Source: Acinetobacter colistiniresistens (lineage in GTDB: Bacteria > Pseudomonadota > Gammaproteobacteria > Pseudomonadales > Moraxellaceae). From it: a stretch of 64,000 bases of DNA. Below are positions 1-10,152 of this stretch, piece by piece. The position numbers and the translations under genes are program-made. How positions within the stretch are numbered: position 1 is the first letter of the stretch; each line of letters opens with the position of its first letter. The stretch spans positions 1,922,001 to 1,986,000 of the forward strand of contig NZ_CP102099.1 in NCBI RefSeq assembly GCF_024582815.1, written 5' to 3'. Below the pieces are notes generated by a model. That model was given only the letters and a program-made list of their open reading frames with translations, searched no databases and was not told the DNA's origin.

Positions 1-45
1 TAGTGGTGAATCTGCTGAGTAAGATTCCGACTTTCTATTAGACAT

Positions 46-78
46 AAAAAAGAAGCTTCATAAAGAAGCTTCTTTTTA
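46..78 (-). terminator. Rho-independent terminator of aspC
   Basis: A perfect 13-bp stem (47-59 with 65-77, both arms holding GAAGCTTC) closes a 5-nt loop, and runs of A and T flank it. It lies 13 bases past the aminotransferase stop codon on the minus strand. The symmetric A/T tails could let it stop transcription from both sides. Confidence 0.85.
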
Positions 79-90
79 TTGCGGCAAAAA

Positions 91-1326
91 TTATTTTGCA
101 GCTTTTTCTGCTTGGATAGATGCAATTGCGGCATCAACACCTTCAATTGAATCGGCCGCTTTTTTGATACGTGCTAAAGCATCAACTAATACTTCATCAG
201 CAGTTGCATAAGAGATACGCATAAATCCACCTAAACCAAACGCATCACCCGGAACAACAGCAACACCAGTTTCTTCCAGTAACCATTCAGAGAATTCTGT
301 GCAAGATTTTAAGCCTTTGGCACGAATTAACGGGCGAATGTTTGCATAAGCATAAAACGCCCCATCAGCAGGTAAGCAAGAGATACCTTTGATGTCATTT
401 AAGCCATTCACAACTAGATCATGACGGCGTTTGAACGCTTCAATCATTGGTTGTAAAACGTCTTGTGGACCATTCAATGCCGCTTCAGCCGCAACTTGTG
501 AAATTGAAGTTGGGTTTGAAGTGGATTGAGACTGGATTTTTTTCATGGCGCCAATGATTTTCGCAGGGCCTGCTGCGTAACCAATACGCCAGCCTGTCAT
601 GGCATAGGCTTTAGAAACACCATTTAATACGATAGTACGGTCATATAAGTCTGGTGCAACTGTCGCGATGTTGTAGAACTCATCTTCCCAACGGATTGGT
701 TCATACATGTCATCAGATGCAACAAAAACCTGTGGGTGACGGCGTAATACTTCTGCTAAAGCTTCTAATTCAGCTTTGGTATAAATCATACCTGTTGGGT
801 TAGACGGGCTGTTCAGTACCACTAAACGTGTGTTTGGGGTAATCGCCGCTTCTAATTGTTCAGGTGTAATTTTGAAACGTTGTTCTTCACCACATTTCAC
901 GATGACTGGTGTACCTTCAGCAATGATCACCATATCTGGATAACTTACCCAGAATGGCGCAGGGATGATCACTTCATCACCTTTGTTTAACAAAGCAAGC
1001 GCTAAGTTAAAGAAGCTTTGTTTACCACCGCAAGACACCAAAATTTGGTTGGCTTGATAATCTAAATTATTATCGCGTTTGAGTTTCGCAATAATTGCTT
1101 TTTTTAAGCTTGGAGTGCCGTCTACCGCTGTATATTTGGTAAAGCCCTTATTAATTGCTTCAATTGCAGCATCTTTGATGTGTTGAGGGGTATCGAAGTC
1201 TGGTTCGCCTGCACCTAAACCAATCACGTTTTTACCCGCAGCTTTAAGCTCAGCAGCTTTGTTGGTAACTGCAAGTGTAGGGGACGGTTTGATAGCATTG
1301 ACACGATCAGAGAGACGTACGTCCAC
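91..1326 (-). CDS. aspC: Aspartate aminotransferase, class I PLP-dependent
   Basis: This is a fold-type I aminotransferase of 411 residues, a usual length, which should exchange the amino group between aspartate and 2-oxoglutarate in the cytoplasm. NSPSNPTG (about 172-179) and SKAYAMTGWRIGY place the PLP Schiff-base lysine at K239, with the cofactor-binding arginine a few residues later. The N-terminal SDRVNAIKPSPT segment is typical of the Ib subgroup of bacterial and archaeal aspartate aminotransferases. The gene is monocistronic, divergent from the small gene at 1543, and closed by its own terminator. Substrate range (aspartate, possibly prephenate or aromatic acids) cannot be told from sequence. 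Confidence 0.93.
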   Translation of the reverse strand: MDVRLSDRVNAIKPSPTLAVTNKAAELKAAGKNVIGLGAGEPDFDTPQHIKDAAIEAINKGFTKYTAVDGTPSLKKAIIAKLKRDNNLDYQANQILVSCGGKQSFFNLALALLNKGDEVIIPAPFWVSYPDMVIIAEGTPVIVKCGEEQRFKITPEQLEAAITPNTRLVVLNSPSNPTGMIYTKAELEALAEVLRRHPQVFVASDDMYEPIRWEDEFYNIATVAPDLYDRTIVLNGVSKAYAMTGWRIGYAAGPAKIIGAMKKIQSQSTSNPTSISQVAAEAALNGPQDVLQPMIEAFKRRHDLVVNGLNDIKGISCLPADGAFYAYANIRPLIRAKGLKSCTEFSEWLLEETGVAVVPGDAFGLGGFMRISYATADEVLVDALARIKKAADSIEGVDAAIASIQAEKAAK

Positions 1327-1542
1327 GGCATTATTCCTTCTTATGGGATTAAAAAATAAAAAAAGCAGGTTATCTTAGCTTAAATAGACTTCTTTGTGGC
1401 CGAAACTTGCCTGAATCGCATAAAAAGTTACTAAATTTTAGGCTCTAGAATCATTCTGTTTTTTTACATATTTTATTTTTATCAAAAGCACAAAAATCTA
1501 TTACAATATGTGGTTAGAAATCTAGATTTCGAGAGAATTTCA

Positions 1543-1722
1543 ATGACTACCCAACAACCTAAAGCCAAAAAGGCTTTAGTGAAATTGCCATTTCCTATGC
1601 CATCTGCTCAGGATGACGCTGAAGATGCAACTCATAATCAGGTTCGTCCAAAACCTGAGCAATATGCCGATCGCACTTGGATGCCACCACGCGGCACACG
1701 TCGTTCGATGGGTAAGCGTTAA
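1543..1722 (+). CDS. Small conserved-looking hypothetical protein (59 aa)
   Basis: I do not recognise a family. The product is short, rich in Pro, Lys and Arg, and ends in a basic tail (RGTRRSMGKR). The ATG at 1543 is preferred over an upstream start at 1510 because GAGAG sits 7 bases before it. A strong terminator starts directly after the stop. The gene is divergent from aspC. The composition suggests a small, largely disordered, possibly nucleic-acid-associated protein, but that is only inference. Confidence 0.72.
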   Translation: MTTQQPKAKKALVKLPFPMPSAQDDAEDATHNQVRPKPEQYADRTWMPPRGTRRSMGKR

Positions 1723-1723
1723 T

Positions 1724-1753
1724 AAAAAAGCCAATCTGTTGATTGGCTTTTTT
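1724..1753. terminator. Bidirectional terminator between convergent genes
   Basis: AAAAAGCCAATC pairs with GATTGGCTTTTT around a TGTT loop. A-rich and T-rich flanks serve both the small gene ending at 1722 and the leftward gene ending at 1759. Confidence 0.9.
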
Positions 1754-1758
1754 TCTGA

Positions 1759-2553
1759 TTATTGGCGACGGTTTACAGGATGTTGTATTTGCAACTCGCC
1801 ACGCCAAAGCTTGAGAAAATCATATTCATCAATGTCATACAATTCCATTAAAGCAATAATTACACTAACAAAGGTCATGGCACCTTCTTCATTGTTATGG
1901 AAATTAAAAATCTTGCCATTAAGCTTGCCTAAAATATCATTAATTTCGTGTTCACGACCACGGCCATAACGATCACGTGGATAGAGCTCTTCATTTAACA
2001 CCACCAGTGCAATGGCTTTTTCTGCTGTGCTTAGATTGGTCTGATCCAGTGCTTCTTGGAAAGATTCATAGCCATGATCAAAATAGAAAATAACCTCATC
2101 TGAAATAAAGGCATGTACAGCATCGGCGGTTAGATCTGGAAATTGCGAAACGGCATCATCTTCGATATAGGGACGAAATGATTCTGGGAAAATCACATTA
2201 CTGTTAATCCCTTTAAATAAAGGCGCTATTTCTGATACTTTATAACCTGCAATCCCGCACCCTAAAGCTGTCAAAAAGTAATTCATTTTGGGGTGATTTT
2301 TTGCGTAGATTTTAAAGTCGTCGACATAATGCTCAATTTGGGAGAGGGGCATTTGTTGTAGATGTTCATTTAAGGTAGGAATCGCGAAAGTCTGTCCAGC
2401 CCAGCCACGGCCAACACCTCTCACTGCTGCAAAATGTTGGGCTGCGATTCGAGCGGCACCACTGTCATGGATGCCTGCTAAATTACTGCCAAAAACAAAA
2501 ACAGTGTCTTCAGGGAGTTCCGTAATTATTGTTTCATCATGATATTGGTAAGC
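1759..2553 (-). CDS. Macro-domain-like hypothetical protein
   Basis: This 264-residue protein has an N-terminal half with VFVFGSNLAG, a GAARIAA helix, GRGWAGQTFAIPT and a later ALGCGIAGY. This pattern is shared by a family found in bacteria and phages that resembles macro domains, which bind ADP-ribose-type ligands. The C-terminal 120 residues are helical and acidic, with no recognised family. The ATG at 2553 is preferred over a TTG at 2607, which would add 18 residues; neither has a strong ribosome site. The ligand is unknown; binding or hydrolysis of an ADP-ribosyl compound is inference only. Confidence 0.8.
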   Translation of the reverse strand, partial: AYQYHDETIITELPEDTVFVFGSNLAGIHDSGAARIAAQHFAAVRGVGRGWAGQTFAIPTLNEHLQQMPLSQIEHYVDDFKIYAKNHPKMNYFLTALGCGIAGYKVSEIAPLFKGINSNVIFPESFRPYIEDDAVSQFPDLTADAVHAFISDEVIFYFDHGYESFQEALDQTNLSTAEKAIALVVLNEELYPRDRYGRGREHEINDILGKLNGKIFNFHNNEEGAMTFVSVIIALMELYDIDEYDFLKLWRGELQIQHPVNRRQ

Positions 2554-2727
2554 CATATTATTATCATTGCAATAGAGTATAAATTCATGTTGCAGTTGAT
2601 TATGCAAAGGGTCAAGTGCTGTTTGTATTTTTCTTTTATATTTTATTTTAAAGTCGCATTTTGTCTTGACTAGGACTAATCCATTTAAAGGCAGATTAAA
2701 ATTTGGAGTGACTCATGGGTGAAATGT

Positions 2728-3879
2728 TTAGATTATTAGATCGAAAGAAATTTGATTGCGCCCATTCTCTTTTGCTTGATAAAGTAAATCATCTGCACGC
2801 TGCAACCCTTCTTCAAGTTCATGAAAGTTATGTATTTGCGTGAGGCCATAGCTGGCTGTTATTTTAATTTTACAACTGGTAAATGAGGTCTGTTCAAGTC
2901 GTGTCTTGAGTTGTTGTGTTCGAGATAATGCCTCAGTTGCATCTTTGGCAGATATTAAGTAAATAAACTCTTCGCCACCAAAACGTGCCATTAGATCATT
3001 TGGTTTTTGCTGTTGTAACATCACTCGACTTACTTTTTGTAAGACTTGATCACCAACATAATGTCCCCATGTGTCATTAATTAATTTAAAGTGGTCAAGA
3101 TCGAAGCAAACTAAAAAATAACAGTGGTTGCTGAAAGCGAGTTTTTCACTTTTTTCGGAAAAACCTCGACGATTAAGCAATTGTGTTAGAGGATCATGTA
3201 GACGTTCATTGTTGAGACGCTGAATTACATCCTTGACTGCACCACCGCTGATTACAATTGCGAATAAAATATTTAAAATAATATTGACTGACATGCCCAA
3301 TAACCACCATGTTGATGAGGTGAGGATGAAATGGTCTCTATCGATGGTATCTAGAAATATAAAATTGATGATGGCACGACAAAAAGAATAGGAGACATTC
3401 AGCAAATAGAAAATCAAAATCCAGCGATCAAATGATTTACTGGTGGATAGCGATTTTAATGCCGCTGGGATTGCAATAAAGCCAATCAATCCTAAGCTGG
3501 CATTCAAAATAATTAACCTTAGCCATATTTGCGGATTTACATAGGAAAAATAGGCCAGTGTAATAATGGCAAAGGTTGAGAGTGTTAAAGCAACGTAATG
3601 ATTGAAACTGGTATTTAGTTTGATAGTAACTGCATATGCACCAAGCCAACTCCCTAATAAATAAAGAATTGCAGTAAATGGAGCAGCAATCGTTAGTTGA
3701 GGGTTGCTCATTAGGCATTGTATGAAAAGCGCAATGGAGGGAATTGCATAGGCCAAACCGATCCATAATAAAAAAATCTCAGCTTTAAAAATTAAGCGAC
3801 AGAATGTAAAGGCCAAACCTATGAAAAATAGGCAGCTGGGAACGATTAATATAAAATATTGTGTGTTAATTGAATTCAC
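2728..3879 (-). CDS. Membrane GGDEF diguanylate cyclase
   Basis: The 383-residue protein has about six hydrophobic segments in its first 215 residues, then a GGDEF domain. LTQLLNRRGF opens the domain, and the active-site signature is GGEEF (about residue 298), a functional variant of GGDEF. It should make cyclic di-GMP from two GTP at the inner membrane, with the membrane part acting as sensor. The start is GTG with no clear Shine-Dalgarno, so the true start may be a little downstream. No EAL phosphodiesterase domain is present. Confidence 0.9.
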   Translation of the reverse strand: MNSINTQYFILIVPSCLFFIGLAFTFCRLIFKAEIFLLWIGLAYAIPSIALFIQCLMSNPQLTIAAPFTAILYLLGSWLGAYAVTIKLNTSFNHYVALTLSTFAIITLAYFSYVNPQIWLRLIILNASLGLIGFIAIPAALKSLSTSKSFDRWILIFYLLNVSYSFCRAIINFIFLDTIDRDHFILTSSTWWLLGMSVNIILNILFAIVISGGAVKDVIQRLNNERLHDPLTQLLNRRGFSEKSEKLAFSNHCYFLVCFDLDHFKLINDTWGHYVGDQVLQKVSRVMLQQQKPNDLMARFGGEEFIYLISAKDATEALSRTQQLKTRLEQTSFTSCKIKITASYGLTQIHNFHELEEGLQRADDLLYQAKENGRNQISFDLII

Positions 3880-4124
3880 AAAGGAAAATAAAGTTCTTGA
3901 TATTTTTGAAGCGCATAGATTAAGGTGATTTTGTATAAGAATTCAATCTTTTAGTTGAAAATAAAAAATTAGCCGTACTTTGTAAGGTATATAAATATGT
4001 GAATTTGAAAATAATTCTTCAAGCTTAAGCTCTACATCTAAAAAGGTATTAAAGTGGCTAAAATAGATTGTAAATTCTACCCAATGACTCCATTAATAGC
4101 ACATATTCAGAAAAGAGAAGTCCC

Positions 4125-6149
4125 GTGAGCGAAAACCAACCTTTTGAGTTAGTCACCAATTACCAACCGGCGGGAGATCAGCCTCAGGCGATTGAAAAAT
4201 TGGTTAGTGGTATTAACCAGGGCTTTCGTAATCAATTACTGCTTGGTGTAACAGGGTCAGGTAAGACCTATACCATGGCCAATGTGATTGCCCAAACGCA
4301 ACGGCCAACCATTATTATGGCGCACAACAAAACACTTGCGGCACAGTTGTATGGTGAATTTAAAGCCTTTTTCCCAAATAATGCGGTGGAGTATTTCGTC
4401 AGTTATTACGATTACTATCAACCTGAGGCATATGTCCCATCCTCAGACACCTTTATTGAAAAGGACTCTGCGATTAATGATCACATCGATCAAATGCGTC
4501 TTTCCGCAACGCGCGCTTTATTAGAACGACGTGATGCCATTATTGTGGCTTCAGTGTCGGCAATTTATGGTTTGGGTGATCCAAATGCCTACATGCAAAT
4601 GCTGTTGCATATTGTACAAGGTGATCGCGTCAGTCGTGATGAGATCATTCGCCGTCTAGTAGAGATGCAATATACCCGTAATGAACTGGAGTTCTTGCGT
4701 GGTACCTATCGTATCCGTGGTGAAATCATTGATATTTTCCCAGCTGAATCGGATAAAGATGCGATTCGGGTGGAATTATTTGATGACGAAGTTGATTCGA
4801 TTCGCTGGTTTGATCCGCTAACAGGAAAGTTGGTGCGTAAAGTGCCACGCGTAACCATCTATCCAAAAAGTCATTATGTGACACCAAAAGATCATTTGAC
4901 CCGTGCAATTGATACCATCAAAGACGAGTTGAAAGATCAACTGAAGTTTTTTAAAGAACATGACAAGTTATTGGAAGCGCAACGGATTGAGCAGCGTACG
5001 CGCTATGATTTAGAGATGATGCAACAATTGGGCTATACCAATGGCATTGAAAACTACTCACGTCATCTTTCTGGTCGTGGAGCTGGTGAAGCGCCACCAA
5101 CCTTATTTGATTATATCCCTGAAGATGCGTTGTTGATCATTGATGAATCGCATGTGACCGTTCCACAAATTGGAGCGATGTATAAAGGTGACCGTTCGCG
5201 TAAAGAAAATTTGGTCAATTATGGTTTCCGTTTACCAAGTGCCTTGGATAACCGTCCAATGAAATTTGAAGAATGGGAGCGGATTGTTCCGACCACTGTT
5301 TTCGTCAGCGCAACGCCAGCCCATTATGAACTGGAAAAGTCTGAGCAGATTGTTGAGCAGGTGGTACGTCCAACAGGTTTGATTGATCCTGAAATTGAAG
5401 TTCGTCCGGTGCTCACCCAAGTCGATGATGTGCTCTCTGAAATCAATATTCGTAAACAGTTAAATGAACGTGTCCTTGTTACCACCTTGACCAAACGGAT
5501 GGCTGAGGATTTAACTTCATACCTGAAAGAATATGGTGTCAAAGTCGCTTATCTGCATTCGGATATTGATACGGTTGAGCGCGTCAAGATTATTCACGAA
5601 TTACGGACAGGCGTGCATGATGTTCTGGTCGGCATTAACTTGCTGCGTGAAGGGTTGGATATGCCAGAAGTTTCTCTGGTTGCCATTCTGGATGCGGATA
5701 AAGAAGGTTTCTTGCGTTCTGAACGTTCATTGATTCAAACCATTGGTCGTGCTGCACGTAACGTCAAAGGTAAAGCAATTTTATATGCCGATCGTATTAC
5801 TGATTCGATGCGTAAAGCGATAGATGAAACTGAGCGCCGGCGTAATAAACAAATTGAATTTAATGAGTTACATGGTATTACCCCACGTAGTGCAGTTCGT
5901 CAAACCATCAAGGAAATTGATACAGGTGAAGTACTGACTGATGATGAAATTGATGAAAAAGTGCTTGAACAAGCACAAACTATCAGCGCAGATGAACAGC
6001 ATCTTTTATCTGATCCAAAACTGTTTGCAAAACACATCGGCAAACTGGAAAAGGAAATGTTGAAAGCCTCGAAAGAGTTACAGTTTGAGCAAGCTGCAAG
6101 ATTGCGTGATGAGATTGTTCGTCTCAAAGCGCATATGTTGCAGTCTTGA
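4125..6149 (+). CDS. uvrB: Excinuclease ABC subunit B
   Basis: UvrB is the damage-verifying helicase-like core of nucleotide excision repair; UvrA loads it on DNA and it recruits UvrC. At 674 residues it is of standard length. Walker A GVTGSGKT is at 41-48. The beta-hairpin region with [15 protein letters not shown] starts near residue 94. An IIDESH Walker B and a C-terminal UVR motif ([12 protein letters not shown]) follow. The start is GTG with GAGAAG upstream. The gene stands alone, and I saw no SOS-type operator in the 245 bases before it. Confidence 0.97.
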   Translation: MSENQPFELVTNYQPAGDQPQAIEKLVSGINQGFRNQLLLGVTGSGKTYTMANVIAQTQRPTIIMAHNKTLAAQLYGEFKAFFPNNAVEYFVSYYDYYQPEAYVPSSDTFIEKDSAINDHIDQMRLSATRALLERRDAIIVASVSAIYGLGDPNAYMQMLLHIVQGDRVSRDEIIRRLVEMQYTRNELEFLRGTYRIRGEIIDIFPAESDKDAIRVELFDDEVDSIRWFDPLTGKLVRKVPRVTIYPKSHYVTPKDHLTRAIDTIKDELKDQLKFFKEHDKLLEAQRIEQRTRYDLEMMQQLGYTNGIENYSRHLSGRGAGEAPPTLFDYIPEDALLIIDESHVTVPQIGAMYKGDRSRKENLVNYGFRLPSALDNRPMKFEEWERIVPTTVFVSATPAHYELEKSEQIVEQVVRPTGLIDPEIEVRPVLTQVDDVLSEINIRKQLNERVLVTTLTKRMAEDLTSYLKEYGVKVAYLHSDIDTVERVKIIHELRTGVHDVLVGINLLREGLDMPEVSLVAILDADKEGFLRSERSLIQTIGRAARNVKGKAILYADRITDSMRKAIDETERRRNKQIEFNELHGITPRSAVRQTIKEIDTGEVLTDDEIDEKVLEQAQTISADEQHLLSDPKLFAKHIGKLEKEMLKASKELQFEQAARLRDEIVRLKAHMLQS

Positions 6150-6269
6150 TCTAGGTCGGGAATCCTGAAAAGGGATACATATCGCAACAGTTTTTGTTTA
6201 TAAAGTAAGCTATTTTAAATTGCTAACTATATGACTATTGATAACAAATTACTGTTTTGAGGATGTCTC

Positions 6270-6854
6270 ATGCCTTTTATTAAAAATTTCCCGAAAGCGA
6301 GTTGGCGCCTTGCAAAGATTGCCATTGGCGGGGCTGTTTTAACTGGGCTGGCTGTTGGAACGATTGCTTATGCACAAGCAAAACCCTTGCCAACAGTTGA
6401 CAAAGTAGAACTCGATAAATATTTGGGTGTTTGGTATGAAGTGGCGCGAAAACCGATGTTTTTTGAGCGGAAGTGTGCTTATAACGTCACTGCTACATAC
6501 ACCTTAAATGAAAATGGCAATATTGTTGTTGATAACAAATGTTATGACAGTGAAGGTAATTTACAGCAAAGTCTCGGAGAGGCTTTTGTTGATAATGCTC
6601 CCTTTAATACTAAATTACGAGTGAGCTTCTTGCCTGAAGTCGTGCGTTGGGTGCCTGTAATCCGTGGTGATTACTGGATTCTAAAGCTTGATAATGACTA
6701 TCAAACGGTTCTGGTGGGGGAGCCACGCCGTAAATATTTATGGGTGCTTTCACGCATACCTAATCCTAAAAAAGAAGTGATTCATGAATATTTAAATTAT
6801 GCTCAATCATTGGGTTATGATATTGCGGATGTTATTTATCCTGAACATCATTAA
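6270..6854 (+). CDS. blc: Blc-type bacterial lipocalin
   Basis: This is a 194-residue lipocalin with the family signature GVWYEVARKP just after a hydrophobic N-terminal signal or anchor (residues about 18-36). Blc proteins sit in the envelope and are thought to carry lipids or lysophospholipids. No lipobox cysteine is present at the end of the hydrophobic segment, unlike the E. coli lipoprotein, so this form may be periplasmic after cleavage near AYA-QA or stay membrane-anchored. GAGGATG gives a good ribosome site for the ATG. A palindromic terminator follows. Confidence 0.88.
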   Translation: MPFIKNFPKASWRLAKIAIGGAVLTGLAVGTIAYAQAKPLPTVDKVELDKYLGVWYEVARKPMFFERKCAYNVTATYTLNENGNIVVDNKCYDSEGNLQQSLGEAFVDNAPFNTKLRVSFLPEVVRWVPVIRGDYWILKLDNDYQTVLVGEPRRKYLWVLSRIPNPKKEVIHEYLNYAQSLGYDIADVIYPEHH

Positions 6855-6871
6855 ATCAGTTATACTTGTTG

Positions 6872-6895
6872 AAAAACCATGCATGCATGGTTTTT
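6872..6895 (+). terminator. Terminator after blc
   Basis: A 24-base perfect palindrome (AAAAACCATGC and its complement) ends in a T run to 6897, 17 bases after the blc stop. Because it is symmetric it could act on both strands. Confidence 0.75.
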
Positions 6896-6956
6896 TTATT
6901 TTATATAGTGGATAAATCACGTACTTTTTAAAATATTCTTCAAGCAGAGGCTGAAA

Positions 6957-7895
6957 ATGATAAAAGGAATTGCTTATTCAATTTTGGCTTCTGTTACTTT
7001 TGGCGTTCTCTATTTTTATAGTCAGTTCCTCGGTTCTTTGGATAGTGAGCAGACTTTTGGTTGGCGAATTATTGCCACAATTCCATTTCTGACCCTATTT
7101 ATGTGGTTAAGTGGTGATTTATCCCTGATCAAAACTGTGTTTAAACGGATTCTTGCCAATCCCAGCTTATTATTACTTTTATTGACCACTTCAGTACTCA
7201 CTTCAGCTCAGCTCTGGCTATTTCTATGGGCCCCCATGCATGGCAGAGGCCTGCAAGTTTCTTTGGGTTATTTTCTTTTACCCTTAGTTCTGGTGTTGGC
7301 AGGGAGTTTTTTATATGGGGAGAAGCTCTCCAGATTCCAGTATGTCGCAGTATTGCTGGCTGTGTTAGGCGTTGGGCATGAAATATGGCGTTTAGGCAGT
7401 ATTGCTTGGGAAACGGTATTTGTTGCATTGGGGTATGCTGCTTACTTTATTTTGCGTAAAAAGATTCAAACCGATCACTTAGGTGGTTTTTGGTGGGATC
7501 TTATGCTGATTTTACCGATTGCGATTTTCTTTACTCAGGCTGGTGAGATGTCATATCTCAAATTCTTGGATCAACCGAGCTTGGTTTTTGTCGTGATCGG
7601 ATTAGGTTTGTTAAGCGCGATTGGGTTGGGAAGCTATATTCTTGCTAGTCGCTACTTACCTTTAATTATTTTTGGCTTACTCGGCTATTTGGAACCCGTA
7701 TTGTTAGCCTTGGTTTCGTTATTGCTTGGAGAGAAAATTGGCGCTGATGAATGGTTGACGTATATCCCAATTTGGTTGGCCGTTTTTCTGCTCGTGATTG
7801 AGGGGGCGACACATTTATATCAACAAAGACGCCGCAAGCAACATTTGCAATTGAACTTGAAACAATACTCGCAACGTTTGAGTGATGGGGACTAG
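6957..7895 (+). CDS. EamA/RarD-type membrane transporter
   Basis: This is a 312-residue polytopic protein with about ten hydrophobic segments and a short basic C-terminal tail, matching the drug/metabolite transporter (EamA, RarD-like) architecture of two five-helix halves. It should export or import a small metabolite across the inner membrane; the substrate is unknown. The ATG follows GAGGCTG at a good distance. It lies alone between blc and a small leftward gene. Confidence 0.85.
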   Translation: MIKGIAYSILASVTFGVLYFYSQFLGSLDSEQTFGWRIIATIPFLTLFMWLSGDLSLIKTVFKRILANPSLLLLLLTTSVLTSAQLWLFLWAPMHGRGLQVSLGYFLLPLVLVLAGSFLYGEKLSRFQYVAVLLAVLGVGHEIWRLGSIAWETVFVALGYAAYFILRKKIQTDHLGGFWWDLMLILPIAIFFTQAGEMSYLKFLDQPSLVFVVIGLGLLSAIGLGSYILASRYLPLIIFGLLGYLEPVLLALVSLLLGEKIGADEWLTYIPIWLAVFLLVIEGATHLYQQRRRKQHLQLNLKQYSQRLSDGD

Positions 7896-7919
7896 ATTGA
7901 GGCGAATCTAGTTTTCTAA

Positions 7920-8165
7920 CTAAATTCCTTTAATCTTTGCATATAAATAATAGCTCAGGTTGATGGTCAGAAACATTAAAATACGCCCATATTCTCGGGG
8001 AAGACAGCCTATCTCACCATTACAGTTGAAAAAGGGTTCGCCAATCCAAGAAATAGGAAAATAAACGATATTTGTCAGCCCAAGCCCGATCATTCCAATA
8101 AGGCCCATAGAGATTTCACAGGCAAGGGGAATACTAATCAGCAATAACCATGTTTTAAAATTCAT
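7920..8165 (-). CDS. Small membrane protein, function unknown
   Basis: The 81-residue product has hydrophobic segments near residues 5-35 and 60-75 and a central loop with two cysteines (FFNCNGEIGC), which could form a disulfide if the loop is periplasmic. I recognise no family. The ATG at 8165, with GAAGAG upstream, is preferred to a TTG at 8201. It converges on the EamA gene, whose stop is 25 bases away. Confidence 0.65.
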   Translation of the reverse strand: MNFKTWLLLISIPLACEISMGLIGMIGLGLTNIVYFPISWIGEPFFNCNGEIGCLPREYGRILMFLTINLSYYLYAKIKGI

Positions 8166-8557
8166 TTGCTCTTCATGTTTTTGAATACTAGGTACGACCA
8201 AGTTGATACGTTATTTTTGTTTTTATTTCAATAGCTTGTGTAGTGATTCTGGCTTTTAATCTGATTTGGTGAGCATTTTAAACTTAGAGGGTGATTTAGA
8301 TCATATTTCGCTGAGTACTAAATTTTTTATAAGTAAAATCACTGAATGCATAGGAGAAATTTCAGCTATTCTGATGATTAAAGTCACTTTTACCAAAATT
8401 CACAAAAATAATTATAGGTATTTTATGAATTTATAGTCAATTAGGACAAAATCTTAGCTCGTTTAGCGGCTTTTGATTCAATCTTGATGATAATTCTATT
8501 ACAATAATGGCGTTTTAAAAATTCACGCCCAGTATATATAAATTAGAGGACGTAACT
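8166..8557. other. Gene-free spacer upstream of gap
   Basis: The 392 bases are AT-rich and lie between the divergent small membrane gene and gap. They must hold the gap promoter, but I could not pick a convincing -35/-10 pair. GAGGACG just before 8558 is the ribosome site. I see no RNA gene or repeat. Confidence 0.5.
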
Positions 8558-10015
8558 GTGAGCAAAGAAACAATCGTTGCCCTACATGCAGAACACCAAG
8601 GTCGTTGGAAAAACCGTGAAGAAATCGCGGAACGTATGATTACCCTCATCGGTCAATTATACCGTGAGAAAAATATTGTTGTTTCTGTTTACGGTCGTTC
8701 TTTAATTAACCGTTCAGTAATTCAAATTCTGAAAACGCATCGTCGTACACGTATGCTTGATGTTGAACTTTCTGTGGTAAATACCTTCCCGATTTTGGAA
8801 GCGTTAATGAAAGTTGACAATATCGGTTCTGCAGAAGTTGATATCGGTAAGCTTGCTGTTGAATACAAGAACCAAGGCGGTGATGTAGACGCTTTTGTTG
8901 CACAAGCGGTTGCTTCAATCAAAGGTAATGCTGCTACTGCTGCACCTAAAGATGTTGTTCTTTACGGTTTTGGTCGTATCGGTCGTATCTTGGCACGTTT
9001 AATCATCAGCCAATCAGGTTTGGGCCGTGGTTTAAGCTTGAAAGCAATTGTTGTACGTAAATCTTCTGACGGTGACTTGGCGAAACGTGCTTCTTTATTA
9101 CGTCGTGATTCGATTCACGGTACTTTCGACGGTACAATTTCTGTTGATGAAGAAAATGAAGCAATCATTGCCAATGGTCAATTCATTAAAGTGATTTATG
9201 CATCAAGCCCAAGCGAAGTGGATTACACGGCTTACGGTATTGATAACGCACTTCTTATCGACAACACGGGTAAGTGGCGTGATGCTGAAGGCTTAAGCCA
9301 ACACTTGAAATGTGCAGGCGTTGCGCGTGTCGTATTAACTGCACCAAGTAAAGGTGAGATGAAGAACGTTGTATTTGGTGTGAACAACGGCGATATCTTG
9401 GATGAAGACAAGATCATCTCTGCTGCAAGCTGTACAACCAACGCAATTACACCTGTATTAAAAGTTTTAGATGACAAATACAAAGTATTAAATGGTCATG
9501 TTGAAACAGTTCACTCGTTCACAAACGACCAAAACTTGATTGATAACTACCATAAGGCAGACCGTCGTGGTCGTGCTGCAACATTAAACATGGTCATTAC
9601 TGAAACTGGTGCTGCAAAAGCAGTTGCAAAAGCATTGCCAGGTCTTAAAGGCAAGTTAACAGGTAACTCGGTCCGTGTACCAACTCCAAACGTTTCACTT
9701 GCAATCTTGAACTTGAACTTAGAGAAAGAAATTGATCGTGAAGAAGTGAACGAATACATTCGTCAAATCTCGATCAACTCGAAGTTACAAGGTCAAATCG
9801 GTTATACCAACTCAACTGAAGTGGTATCAAGTGACTTTATCGGTTCGCGTACTGCGGGCGTGTTTGATGCACAAGCAACTATCGCATCTGGTACGCGTTT
9901 AACAGCTTATGTTTGGTACGATAACGAAGTCGGTTACAGCTGCCAAGTATTGCGTATTGCTGAACAAATGTGTGGTGTAAGCTATGCGAAAGTTCCTGCT
10001 GAAACAAATGCATAA
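8558..10015 (+). CDS. gap: Glyceraldehyde-3-phosphate dehydrogenase, long form
   Basis: GAPDH oxidises glyceraldehyde 3-phosphate to 1,3-bisphosphoglycerate with NAD(P). The protein has 485 residues, about 150 more than usual, owing to an N-terminal extension of roughly 130 residues before the Rossmann motif GFGRIGR (about 137-143). The catalytic cysteine is in SAASCTTN at residue 292. Such long forms are known in gammaproteobacteria including Acinetobacter and may serve gluconeogenesis. GTG start with GAGGA at proper spacing. A clear terminator follows. Confidence 0.93.
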   Translation: MSKETIVALHAEHQGRWKNREEIAERMITLIGQLYREKNIVVSVYGRSLINRSVIQILKTHRRTRMLDVELSVVNTFPILEALMKVDNIGSAEVDIGKLAVEYKNQGGDVDAFVAQAVASIKGNAATAAPKDVVLYGFGRIGRILARLIISQSGLGRGLSLKAIVVRKSSDGDLAKRASLLRRDSIHGTFDGTISVDEENEAIIANGQFIKVIYASSPSEVDYTAYGIDNALLIDNTGKWRDAEGLSQHLKCAGVARVVLTAPSKGEMKNVVFGVNNGDILDEDKIISAASCTTNAITPVLKVLDDKYKVLNGHVETVHSFTNDQNLIDNYHKADRRGRAATLNMVITETGAAKAVAKALPGLKGKLTGNSVRVPTPNVSLAILNLNLEKEIDREEVNEYIRQISINSKLQGQIGYTNSTEVVSSDFIGSRTAGVFDAQATIASGTRLTAYVWYDNEVGYSCQVLRIAEQMCGVSYAKVPAETNA

Positions 10016-10035
10016 TTTGTTCGCAAAGCGATAAC

Positions 10036-10065
10036 AAAAAGCCCGGTTTTTAACTGGGCTTTTTT
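10036..10065 (+). terminator. Terminator after gap
   Basis: AAAAAGCCCGGT pairs with ACTGGGCTTTTT (one G-T pair) around a short loop, followed by T residues, 20 bases after the gap stop. Confidence 0.88.
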
Positions 10066-10152
10066 ATTGACTGTACAGAATATATGCTGAATTAAACATA
10101 AAAATCGATAAGAATAGGCGAAAAGGGAAATAATTAATTAAGGAATCGTGCA

